Positions 15,237 to 21,158 of a DNA stretch of 34,684 bases are shown here, in pieces; positions within the stretch are counted from its first letter, which is position 1; the number at the start of each line of letters is the position of its first letter. The notes below the pieces were generated by a model. That model had not been told where the DNA came from and ran no database searches. It worked only from the letters and a program-made list of their open reading frames with translations. This DNA is from an uncultured Actinomycetes bacterium (lineage in GTDB: Bacteria > Actinomycetota > Acidimicrobiia > Acidimicrobiales > Microtrichaceae), in NCBI GenBank assembly GCA_903852755.1, contig CAINRS010000113.1, positions 1-34,684 on the forward strand. Reading direction: 5' to 3'. A program made the translations under genes and the position numbers.

Positions 15237-15371
15237 GTCGTCGGAGCACGGTGACGACTGCAGAGTCGTCGGAGCAGGGTGACGACTGCAGAGTCGTCGG
15301 AGCAGGGTGATGACTTCAGAGTCGTCGGAGCAGGGTGACGACTTCAGAGTCGTCGGAGGACGGTGACGACC
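15237..15371. repeat. 28-bp tandem repeat array derived from the lexA 3' end, each unit forming a hairpin
   Basis: Four full 28-base units begin at 15237, 15265, 15293 and 15321. A fifth, partial unit (15349-15371) is the last coding part of lexA. The lexA stop codon (15344-15346) lies inside unit 4. On the minus strand every unit repeats the end of LexA (VTxLRRL followed by TGA), so the array looks like serial duplication of the gene's terminus. Each junction holds a 7-bp stem with a 4-base loop (GACGACT-GCAG-AGTCGTC or with loop TCAG) at 15253-15270, 15281-15298, 15309-15326 and 15337-15354. There are no spacers, so it is not a CRISPR. Confidence 0.92.
15253..15354. terminator. Possible bidirectional terminator between dapD and lexA (four hairpins)
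   Basis: Four GC-rich hairpins at a 28-base period fill the space between two convergent genes. Stems are 7 bp with 4-base loops and have the same form on both strands. There is no T-tract, so termination would be of the GC-hairpin type or Rho-assisted. This is inference from position and symmetry. Confidence 0.4.
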
Positions 15372-15982
15372 TTGCCGTAGATCGTGACCTGATCGGCGTC
15401 GAGCACGATGGGATCCATCCGCTCGTTCGCCGGCTCCAGGGTGACCCGGTTGCCCTTGCGCCGGAACGTCTTGACCGTCGCCTCCTCGCCCGGGATCCCG
15501 GCGACCACGACGTCACCGTTGCGTGCCTCGGTCTCGACCCGGGCGACCACGAAGTCACCGTCGAGGATGCCGACGTCCACCATCGAGTCCCCCCGGACCC
15601 GAAGCATGAAGAGCTCGCCGTCACCGGTGAAGTCCGCCGGGAGGGGGACGAGTTCCTCGACCTGCTCCTGGGCGAGCACGCCGGTCCCCGCGGCGACGTC
15701 ACCGACGAGCGGGACGTGCCGGGTCGGCCTGCGCATGGCCGTGGTCCCGCTCGCGGTGTCCGAGGTCACCTGGATCGCCCGTGGTTGCGTCGGGTGGCGC
15801 CGCAGGTAGCCGAGCCGCTGCAGGGTGTGGAGGTGGCTGTGCACCGTCGAGGGTGAGGCGAGCCCGACGGCCTGACCGATCTCTCGCACCGAGGGCGGGT
15901 AGCCCCGCTCGTCGACCGTTCGCTCGATGAAGGCGAGGATGTCGAGCTGACGTCGGGTGAGCTGGTCGCTGGTGGGGGACAC
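15344..15982 (-). CDS. lexA: SOS repressor LexA
   Basis: LexA represses DNA-damage genes and cleaves itself when RecA filaments form. The 212-residue protein has an N-terminal winged helix (RRQLDILAFIERTVDERGYPPSVREIGQAVGL, then ASPSTVHSHLHTLQRLGYLRR). The cleavage site lies near GDVAAGTG, and the serine protease domain has the nucleophile in RVRGDSMVD and the general-base lysine in the region EEATVKTF. The GTG start (15982-15980) follows AGGAGG (minus strand, at 15988-15993) by 5 bases. Four LexA boxes upstream, the nearest covering the likely transcription start, indicate autoregulation. It is divergent from a LysM gene, as lexA is in mycobacteria and corynebacteria. Its 3' end has been duplicated into the adjacent repeat array. 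Confidence 0.97.
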   Translation of the reverse strand: MSPTSDQLTRRQLDILAFIERTVDERGYPPSVREIGQAVGLASPSTVHSHLHTLQRLGYLRRHPTQPRAIQVTSDTASGTTAMRRPTRHVPLVGDVAAGTGVLAQEQVEELVPLPADFTGDGELFMLRVRGDSMVDVGILDGDFVVARVETEARNGDVVVAGIPGEEATVKTFRRKGNRVTLEPANERMDPIVLDADQVTIYGKVVTVLRRL

Positions 15983-16000
15983 GGTGGCCTCCTGGTCGGT

Positions 16001-16014
16001 CGAACACGTGTTCC
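16001..16014. promoter_or_regulatory. LexA box 1 (nearest lexA)
   Basis: CGAACACGTGTTCC matches CGAAC-N4-GTTCG at all but the last base. It covers the predicted lexA transcription start, just downstream of the minus-strand -10 at 16017-16022. Confidence 0.85.
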
Positions 16015-16016
16015 GC

Positions 16017-16022
16017 ACCCTA
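16017..16022 (-). promoter_or_regulatory. lexA -10 element
   Basis: TAGGGT on the minus strand. Transcription would begin near 16010, inside LexA box 1, giving a leader of roughly 30 bases with AGGAGG before the GTG. LexA box 2 would overlap the -35 position. Confidence 0.55.
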
Positions 16023-16044
16023 GCAGCCCGGAGCCCCTCCGGGT

Positions 16045-16058
16045 GGAACATCCGTTCG
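16045..16058. promoter_or_regulatory. LexA box 2
   Basis: GGAACATCCGTTCG keeps the GAAC-N4-GTTC core, with one flank base (G for C) off consensus. It lies 44 bases from box 1. Confidence 0.65.
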
Positions 16059-16067
16059 ATTCGGTGC

Positions 16068-16097
16068 TTGACACCGAACGCCCGTTCGATCCACACT
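16068..16097 (+). promoter_or_regulatory. Candidate SOS promoter of the LysM gene
   Basis: A perfect -35 TTGACA (16068-16073) is followed after 18 bases by CACACT (16092-16097), a weak -10. LexA box 3 occupies the spacer, so LexA would block it. Confidence 0.45.
16075..16088. promoter_or_regulatory. LexA box 3
   Basis: CGAACGCCCGTTCG is a full match to CGAAC-N4-GTTCG. It sits between the -35 and -10 of the candidate LysM-gene promoter and 30 bases from box 2. Confidence 0.85.
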
Positions 16098-16103
16098 GGA
16101 TGA

Positions 16104-16117
16104 CGAACAGGTGTTCG
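16104..16117. promoter_or_regulatory. LexA box 4 (nearest the LysM gene)
   Basis: CGAACAGGTGTTCG is a full match to CGAAC-N4-GTTCG, 29 bases from box 3 and about 90 bases before the LysM-gene ATG. Confidence 0.85.
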
Positions 16118-16177
16118 GTGCCGGTCCGCGATGGTCGGCGACGTCACTGGGGCCGCGGATCGGCGCCGAATCCTGAC

Positions 16178-16199
16178 TGTCACACCCCACCGGGAGAAT
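16178..16199 (+). promoter_or_regulatory. RecA-NDp/PafBC-like element before the LysM gene
   Basis: TGTCACAC (16178-16185), 8 bases, then GAGAAT (16194-16199), 7 bases before the ATG at 16207. The 12-mer CTGTCACACCCC is identical to that upstream of recA (4691-4702), with the same 8-base gap to a -10-like hexamer. GAGAAT lacks the first T of TAnnnT. Confidence 0.35.
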
Positions 16200-16206
16200 C
16201 ACATCC

Positions 16207-16770
16207 ATGGCAGCTCCAGTTCGTCCGCAGTCCTACCGCACCGTCCCGTCCCGCCAGCGCCCGTCGTCCCGGCCGCACCTGCGGGTGCACCGGCCGGATC
16301 TCCGGGCTCCGTCCCGGCCGGATCTCCGGGCTCCGTCCCGGCCGGATCTCCGCGTCATCGAGGGTGGCCGGAGGGGTCCGTCCGCTCGCGCGGCGCAGTC
16401 AGCCCGTTCGGCCGCACCGCTCGCCGTCGTCTCCGATCCTCGCCGGTCGAGCACCGGTGCGCCGACCGAGCGACAGTTGCTCGTCCGTCGGGCCGTCGTG
16501 GTGGTCTGCTGCCTGCTGGCGCTCGTCGTCGGCCTCCGTGGTGCGGCGGTCGGCATCTCGACGCTCGTCGCCGGCTCCGCGACCGCCACCGATGGCGCCG
16601 CGGCCGAGACAGTGCACGTCGCCCGACCCGGCGACACCCTCTGGGAGGTCGCAGGCCGCTACGCACCTCAGGTCGATCCACGTGTCGCCATCGACGACCT
16701 GATCGCGCTCAACGGGGGTGCCGCGCTCCAGGTCGGCCAGCGGGTCCTCCTCCCCGCTGACTGGTTCTGA
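16207..16770 (+). CDS. LysM-domain membrane protein, likely SOS-induced cell division suppressor (DivS/ChiZ/YneA-like)
   Basis: The 187-residue protein has three parts. Residues 1-95 are a basic cytoplasmic region with the repeat RPDLRAPS. Residues about 96-118 are one transmembrane helix, and residues about 136-184 are a LysM domain (VHVARPGDTLWEVAGRYAP ... ALQVGQRVLLP) outside the membrane, predicted to bind peptidoglycan. The same arrangement, divergent from lexA and followed by nrdR, is found for ChiZ (Rv2719c) in M. tuberculosis and DivS in C. glutamicum, which halt division during SOS. Four LexA boxes precede it. The ATG at 16207 has only a distant GGGAG (16192-16196). The family and the context agree well; the division-blocking role is inferred from synteny. 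Confidence 0.82.
   Translation: MAAPVRPQSYRTVPSRQRPSSRPHLRVHRPDLRAPSRPDLRAPSRPDLRVIEGGRRGPSARAAQSARSAAPLAVVSDPRRSSTGAPTERQLLVRRAVVVVCCLLALVVGLRGAAVGISTLVAGSATATDGAAAETVHVARPGDTLWEVAGRYAPQVDPRVAIDDLIALNGGAALQVGQRVLLPADWF
16291..16356 (+). repeat. 24-bp tandem repeat inside the LysM gene
   Basis: Two identical 24-base units (from 16291 and 16315) and an 18-base partial third (from 16339) encode RPDLRAPS, RPDLRAPS and RPDLRV. A more diverged RPHLRV lies just upstream. The identity at DNA level suggests recent duplication. Confidence 0.85.
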
Positions 16771-16852
16771 GCCCGACGCGCCGCTGCCCTCTGTCACCGG
16801 TGGCGATCTCCTCGGAGTGGACCGGGGTTGAGGGTCCTGCGGCCGAGCTGAG

Positions 16853-16858
16853 TACGGT
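16853..16858 (+). promoter_or_regulatory. -10 element for leaderless nrdR
   Basis: TACGGT ends 7 bases before the nrdR ATG at 16866, fitting a leaderless transcript. A TTGAGG at 16828-16833 could be a -35 with a long 19-base spacer. Confidence 0.5.
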
Positions 16859-16865
16859 CGGGTGC

Positions 16866-17330
16866 ATGCGGTGTCCGTCGTGCGGCAACCTCGAGGACCG
16901 GGGGGTCGACTCGCGGGCCGCCGAGGACGGCACGTCCATCCGCCGCCGGCGGCAGTGCGAGCGCTGCGGGGCGAGGTTCACGACCTTCGAGCGGCTGGAC
17001 GAGGTGAGCACCTTCGTCGTCAAGCGTGACGGCCGGACCGTCCCGTTCGACCGGGAGCGGATCCGGTCGGGGGTCGAGGCCGCCTGCAAGGGCAGCCCGG
17101 TCGACGACGGGGCGATCGAGGGCATCGTCGCCCGCGTGGTCGACCGCCTCGCAGCGTTCGGCTCACCGGTGGAGAGCGCCCAGATCGGTGCGCTCGTCCT
17201 CGAGGAGCTGCGTCGGATCGACCAGGTGGCGGCGGTCCGTTTCGCCAGCGTCTACAAGGCCTTCAGCGACCCCCAGGACTTCGAGCGTGAGCTGCAGCTG
17301 CTCGACGAGGAGTCTCAGCGCGAGGACTGA
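16866..17330 (+). CDS. nrdR: Transcriptional repressor NrdR
   Basis: NrdR represses ribonucleotide reductase genes when its ATP-cone binds (d)ATP. The 154-residue protein has the N-terminal zinc ribbon with Cys3, Cys6, Cys31 and Cys34 (MRCPSCG ... CERCGARF), the linker FTTFERLDE and an ATP-cone (VVKRDGRTVPFDRERIRSGVEAAC ... VRFASVYKAF). The ATG at 16866 is the family start. An in-frame upstream extension to 16800 exists but lies before the conserved N-terminus. The likely target nrdJ is 1.1 kb downstream, separated by a minus-strand gene. The 3' end overlaps that convergent gene by 16 bases. Confidence 0.96.
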   Translation: MRCPSCGNLEDRGVDSRAAEDGTSIRRRRQCERCGARFTTFERLDEVSTFVVKRDGRTVPFDRERIRSGVEAACKGSPVDDGAIEGIVARVVDRLAAFGSPVESAQIGALVLEELRRIDQVAAVRFASVYKAFSDPQDFERELQLLDEESQRED

Positions 17331-18025
17331 GCCGTCCGGTAGGTGGCGAACAGCACGTCACCGTCCCGGAGCAGGCGGTGCAGGTGGAGGTCCGTTCCGT
17401 AGGGGCCGCCGGTGCCGACGATGCCGAGCCGGTCGCCGCCCACGAGGTTCGGGGAGACGGTGACGAACAGTTCGTCGAGCAACCGGCCGGCGACGAGCTG
17501 ACCGAGCAGGCTCGGACCCCCTTCGCACAGGACGGTGGCGACCCCGCGGGCAGCGAGGTCGTCGAGCACGTCAGCAGGGTCGACGCGGGTCGGATCCTCG
17601 CCGACCGACTGGGTCACGACACCGTCGGGCACGCCCGTGGTGTCGAGGCCCGGCGGGTGGTAGACGATCGGATCGGGCCCGGGCCCCTCGAGGAACGGTT
17701 GGTCCGGGGGGATGCGCAGGCTCGCTGTCACCACGGCGAGTCCGGTGCGGGGAGCGCCGGCCGCTGCCGGGCGGCGGTAGCGCTCCGCCCGTGCGGTTCC
17801 GGCGGCGACCAGGACGACGTCCGCCAGGTTGCGGAGCAGGTGGAACAGCTCCCGGTCGGTCTCGTTGGACAGGCCGCCCGACCGCCCGTCGAGCGCGTAG
17901 GCGCCGTCGACCGAGGTCACCATGTTCGCCATCACCCACGGCCGTCCGGCCGGAGGGGTCCGGTCGTCCTCGCGCAGCGTCTCGGTCAGCGTCGCGGTGA
18001 GCGGGCCGGGGACGAGCTGGTCCAT
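17315..18025 (-). CDS. RibD C-terminal/dihydrofolate reductase-like NADPH reductase
   Basis: The 236-residue protein is of the RibD-C type, the pyrimidine reductase fold shared with bacterial DHFR-like proteins. Visible landmarks are VMANMVTSVDGAYALDGRSGGLS (substrate and cofactor region) and DVVLVAAGTARAERY. Further on are VTASLRIPP, VATVLCEGGPSLLGQLVAGRLLDELFVTVSP and VGGDRLGIVG. In RibD this domain reduces the ribosyl group of a riboflavin precursor with NADPH. No deaminase domain is attached and no other rib genes are near, so the true substrate is unknown. The ATG at 18025 has TAGGTT 6 bases upstream, fitting a leaderless mRNA. Confidence 0.82.
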   Translation of the reverse strand: MDQLVPGPLTATLTETLREDDRTPPAGRPWVMANMVTSVDGAYALDGRSGGLSNETDRELFHLLRNLADVVLVAAGTARAERYRRPAAAGAPRTGLAVVTASLRIPPDQPFLEGPGPDPIVYHPPGLDTTGVPDGVVTQSVGEDPTRVDPADVLDDLAARGVATVLCEGGPSLLGQLVAGRLLDELFVTVSPNLVGGDRLGIVGTGGPYGTDLHLHRLLRDGDVLFATYRTAQSSR

Positions 18026-18031
18026 GTCGGC

Positions 18032-18037
18032 AACCTA
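18032..18037 (-). promoter_or_regulatory. -10 element for the leaderless RibD-like gene
   Basis: TAGGTT on the minus strand ends 6 bases before the ATG at 18025-18023. No Shine-Dalgarno sequence is present. Confidence 0.5.
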
Positions 18038-18299
18038 CCGGCAGCACCGAGACGTCGGTCCACAGCCACGGAGCAGGCTGTGGACGTCGGGGGACACCGC
18101 GATCGCACTCCCGGCACGGTGTTGCGTCGCTCGGGCCCCCGGCTGGACGCCCCGTCCTCCACAGTTCGAGGTGTCCGTGGGCTGAACCTGTGGGGAACCA
18201 CCGGAGAAATCCACACGTTGTCCCTCTTCCAACGCACAGGACCGGCTCCCTAGGGTCGCCGACGGAGTCGAGGCACGGACGATCGGAATGGTGGCTGGT

Positions 18300-18323
18300 G
18301 CTCCTCGTAGCCCCACGAGGAGC
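18300..18323 (+). other. Perfect hairpin in the nrdJ leader
   Basis: GCTCCTCGT, loop AGCCCC, ACGAGGAGC: a 9-bp perfect stem with a 6-base loop. No T-tract follows, so it is not a classical terminator. It could be part of a structured 5' leader or a protein-binding site. Confidence 0.5.
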
Positions 18324-18411
18324 GTCTCCTGGGGGTCGGAGTCGCCGAAGCGTGAGCGACGGCGGTCTCCGACAGGCCTCTTCCCGGTCGTCCGTGCCCG
18401 CTCTGTCCCTC

Positions 18412-18447
18412 CGGCCCGTCGATACCGTCGCGGCCCGTCGATACGAT
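18412..18447 (+). repeat. 19-bp tandem repeat carrying two -10-like boxes before nrdJ
   Basis: CGGCCCGTCGATAC occurs at 18412-18425 and again at 18431-18444. Each copy runs into a TAnnnT hexamer: TACCGT (18423-18428) and TACGAT (18442-18447). The second is 5 bases before the GTG at 18453 and 8 before the ATG at 18456, fitting leaderless nrdJ mRNA. The first could give a start 19 bases earlier. Confidence 0.55.
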
Positions 18448-18452
18448 GAGGT

Positions 18453-21146
18453 GTGATGCACGCTGATGTCCCGACCGCCGGTACGCCGGTCCTGACTCGG
18501 CGCTTCACCAGCCCGGGTCGCTCGCCCTACGACGAGGTGCGCTGGGAGCAGCGCGACGCCCGACTGGTCGACCACCGCGACGGTTCGGTCGCCTTCGAGC
18601 AGCTCGGGGTGGAGTTCCCCGAGTCCTGGTCGGTCACGGCGTCGAACATCGTCGCCCAGAAGTACTTCCGCGGCCACCTCGACACGCCGGAACGGGAACG
18701 GTCACTACGTCAGGTGATCGACCGGGTCGTCGGGACGATCACTGCGTGGGGCGGCCGTGACGGGTACTTCGCCGACGCCGAGGAGGCGGCGGTGTTCGCC
18801 GACGAGCTCCGCTGGTTGCTGCTCCACCAGCGCGTCTCGTTCAACTCCCCGGTGTGGTTCAACATCGGTGTTCCCGGGGTTGCACAGCAGGCGGCGGCGT
18901 GCTTCATCCTGGACGTCGAGGACGACCTCCGGTCCATCCTCGACTGGTACGCGCAGGAGGGGATGATCTTCAAGGGCGGTTCGGGTGCAGGTGCGAACCT
19001 GTCCAAACTGCGGTCCTCCAGGGAGCGGCTGAGCGGCGGCGGCACCCCCTCGGGTCCGGTCAGCTTCATGCGAGGCGCCGACGCCTCGGCGGGGGCGATC
19101 AAGAGCGGCGGCACGACGCGACGTGCCGCCAAGATGGTGATCCTCGACGTCGACCACCCCGACGTGGGTGAGTTCATCTGGTGCAAGGCCGTCGAGGAGC
19201 GCAAGGCGCGCGTGCTGCGTGACGCCGGCTTCGACATGGACCTCGACGGCGCCGACAGCCACTCGGTGCAGTACCAGAACGCCAACAACTCGGTCCGGGT
19301 CAGCGACGAGTTCATGGAGGCGGTGGTCGACGGTCGGGACTGGGCGCTGACGGCCCGGACGACCGGCGAGGTGGTGGAGCGCGTGTCCGCACGGCGACTG
19401 CTGCGCGACATCGCCGAGGCCGCGTGGGAGTGCGCCGATCCCGGCGTGCAGTTCGGGACGACCATCAACCGGTGGAACACCACTCCCACCGCCGGTGAGA
19501 TCGTGGCGAGCAACCCGTGCTCGGAGCACCTGCGGCTCGCCAACAGCGCGTGCAACCTGGCCTCGGTCAACCTGCTCGCGTACCTCGGGGCGGACGGCAC
19601 GTTCGACGCCGATGCGTTCGTCCACACGGTCCGCGTGCTCGTCACCGCCCAGGACATCCTGGTCGGCGCCTCGGACTACCCGACGGACGAGATCGCCGTG
19701 CAGGCCCGGGCCGCCCGCGACATCGGCGTCGGGTACACCAACCTGGGTGCGGCGCTGATGGCGATGGGGCTCCCGTACGACTCCGAGGACGGGAGGGCGT
19801 GGGCTGCCGCCGTCACCGGCATCCTCACCGGCGCGGCGGCCGTGCGGTCGACGGAACTCGCCGAACGCCTCGGACCCGCTCCACTGTTCGCCGACGACGC
19901 CGCCGCCTGGGCCGGTGTCTACCGGCGGCACCTCGCCGCGGCGCGGGAGGTCGATGCGGTCGAGTCGCAGCCCGACCTGAACCAGCACCTCGTCGCACTC
20001 TGGCAGCGAGCGGTGGACCGCCTGGGCGACCACGGGGCCCGGAACGCCGAACTCAGCGTCGCCGCCCCGACCGGCACGATCAGCTTCATGATGGATGCCG
20101 ACACGACCGGGATCGAGCCCGATCTGGGTCTGGTGAAGTTCAAGAAGCTGGTCGGGGGCGGTTCCATCCAGATCGTCAACCAGACGGTGCCGCGTGCGCT
20201 GGCCCGCCTCGGCTACCCGCCCGAGCACGTCGAGGAGATCGTGGGCTGGATCGGTGAGCACCACTCGGTGCTGGGTGCGCCGCACCTCGATCCGGCGCAC
20301 GTCCCGGTGTTCGCGTGTGCCATGGGCGACGTGACGATCTCCTACGGGGGGCACCTCCGGATGATGGCGGCCATCCAGCCGTTCTTCTCCGGCGCCATGT
20401 CCAAGACGGTGAACCTCCCGGAGTCCACGACCGTCGACGAGGTCGAGCAGATCCTCGTCGACGCCTGGCGGTCCGGCATCAAGTGCGTGGCGCTCTACCG
20501 CGACAACTGCAAGGTCACCCAGCCGCTCAGCGTCGGTTCGGGGGAGTCGCCCGTGGTGCAGGCCCCGGCGCTCCGCACGGATCGGGAGCGTCTGCCCCGG
20601 TCACGTCGGTCCCGCACGTTCGAGTTCCGGGTGGCGGACTGCAAGGGGTTCGCCACGGTGGGGGAGTACGACGACGGACGTCCCGGTGAGCTGTTCATCC
20701 GGGTCTCGAAGCAGGGGTCGACGCTCGCCGGGATCATGGACGCGCTGGCGATCTCGGTCAGTCACGGGCTGCAGTACGGGGTGCCGCTCCGAGCCTTCGT
20801 CGACGCGCTCGTCGGGATGCGGTTCGAGCCGGCGGGCATCACCGACGACGACCAGATCCGGATCGCCAACAGCCTCATCGACTACCTGTTCCGGCGGCTC
20901 GCGCTCGAGTACCTGCCCTACGAGGACCGACTCGAGCTCGGCATCCTGGCGACCTCCGAGCGAAGCCAGCCGACGCTCCCGGGGGTCGACGAGGCTGCAC
21001 CTCCGACGGTCGGTGAGCTCGGCGCCGGGCCCGCCCCGGCTCCCCGGTCCGATGCCCCGCTCTGTTCGTCGTGCGGCGTCGCGATGGTTCGCGCCGGGTC
21101 CTGCTACACCTGCGCCGAGTGCGGTGCGACCAGCGGCTGCAGCTGA
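18453..21146 (+). CDS. nrdJ: Vitamin B12-dependent ribonucleoside-diphosphate reductase (class II)
   Basis: NrdJ makes deoxyribonucleotides using adenosylcobalamin instead of an oxygen-dependent radical subunit. The 897-residue product has the active-site motif NPCSEHLRLANSACNL. Cys356 is the expected thiyl-radical residue and Cys367, 11 residues on, pairs with Cys150 (QQAAACFIL) as the redox couple, matching the spacing in T. maritima NrdJ. Other landmarks are FNSPVWFN, GGSGAGANLSKLR, APTGTISFMMD, TGIEPD and MSKTVNLP. The C-terminus ends in CSSCGVAM ... CYTCAECGATSGCS, the zinc/redox tail that re-reduces the active site. Start: GTG 18453 or ATG 18456 are adjacent and cannot be told apart. 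nrdR, its likely repressor, is close by. Confidence 0.96.
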   Translation: MMHADVPTAGTPVLTRRFTSPGRSPYDEVRWEQRDARLVDHRDGSVAFEQLGVEFPESWSVTASNIVAQKYFRGHLDTPERERSLRQVIDRVVGTITAWGGRDGYFADAEEAAVFADELRWLLLHQRVSFNSPVWFNIGVPGVAQQAAACFILDVEDDLRSILDWYAQEGMIFKGGSGAGANLSKLRSSRERLSGGGTPSGPVSFMRGADASAGAIKSGGTTRRAAKMVILDVDHPDVGEFIWCKAVEERKARVLRDAGFDMDLDGADSHSVQYQNANNSVRVSDEFMEAVVDGRDWALTARTTGEVVERVSARRLLRDIAEAAWECADPGVQFGTTINRWNTTPTAGEIVASNPCSEHLRLANSACNLASVNLLAYLGADGTFDADAFVHTVRVLVTAQDILVGASDYPTDEIAVQARAARDIGVGYTNLGAALMAMGLPYDSEDGRAWAAAVTGILTGAAAVRSTELAERLGPAPLFADDAAAWAGVYRRHLAAAREVDAVESQPDLNQHLVALWQRAVDRLGDHGARNAELSVAAPTGTISFMMDADTTGIEPDLGLVKFKKLVGGGSIQIVNQTVPRALARLGYPPEHVEEIVGWIGEHHSVLGAPHLDPAHVPVFACAMGDVTISYGGHLRMMAAIQPFFSGAMSKTVNLPESTTVDEVEQILVDAWRSGIKCVALYRDNCKVTQPLSVGSGESPVVQAPALRTDRERLPRSRRSRTFEFRVADCKGFATVGEYDDGRPGELFIRVSKQGSTLAGIMDALAISVSHGLQYGVPLRAFVDALVGMRFEPAGITDDDQIRIANSLIDYLFRRLALEYLPYEDRLELGILATSERSQPTLPGVDEAAPPTVGELGAGPAPAPRSDAPLCSSCGVAMVRAGSCYTCAECGATSGCS

Positions 21147-21158
21147 CGGAGCGCTCCG

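Larger units (their letters stand above)
18038..18452. other. Non-coding region upstream of nrdJ, rich in inverted repeats
   Basis: No protein-coding frame in this stretch has family features. It holds a 9-bp perfect stem (TCCACAGCC...GGCTGTGGA, 18059-18084) and a second imperfect one (CCACAGTTC...GAACCTGTGG, about 18160-18193). A third is a 9-bp perfect stem (GCTCCTCGT...ACGAGGAGC, 18300-18323). A 19-base tandem repeat starts at 18412. Five CCACA-core sites between 18056 and 18217 each match the DnaA box at 7 of 9 bases. A TAGGGT at 18251-18256 could start a leader of about 190 bases. I looked for a cobalamin B12-box (GCCACTG) because nrdJ needs B12, and found none. Function unknown. Confidence 0.5.

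Noticed and set aside
15237-15371. CRISPR-like repeat array
   Set aside because: Units are directly adjacent with no spacers, and the last unit is the lexA coding end.
18056-18217. Chromosome replication origin (oriC)
   Set aside because: CCACA-type sites are weak (7 of 9), there is no AT-rich unwinding stretch, and dnaA, dnaN or rpmH are not nearby.
17378-18253. Plus-strand open frame opposite the RibD-like gene
   Set aside because: It mirrors the RibD-like coding sequence and lacks any domain; the minus-strand protein has clear family motifs.
18241-18452. Cobalamin riboswitch before nrdJ
   Set aside because: No B12-box (GCCACTG) or other conserved cobalamin-riboswitch block could be found by reading; the stems alone are not enough.
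18705-20354. Long minus-strand frame inside nrdJ
   Set aside because: Antisense to the conserved nrdJ coding sequence, with low-complexity Arg/Gly/Pro-rich translation and no start context.
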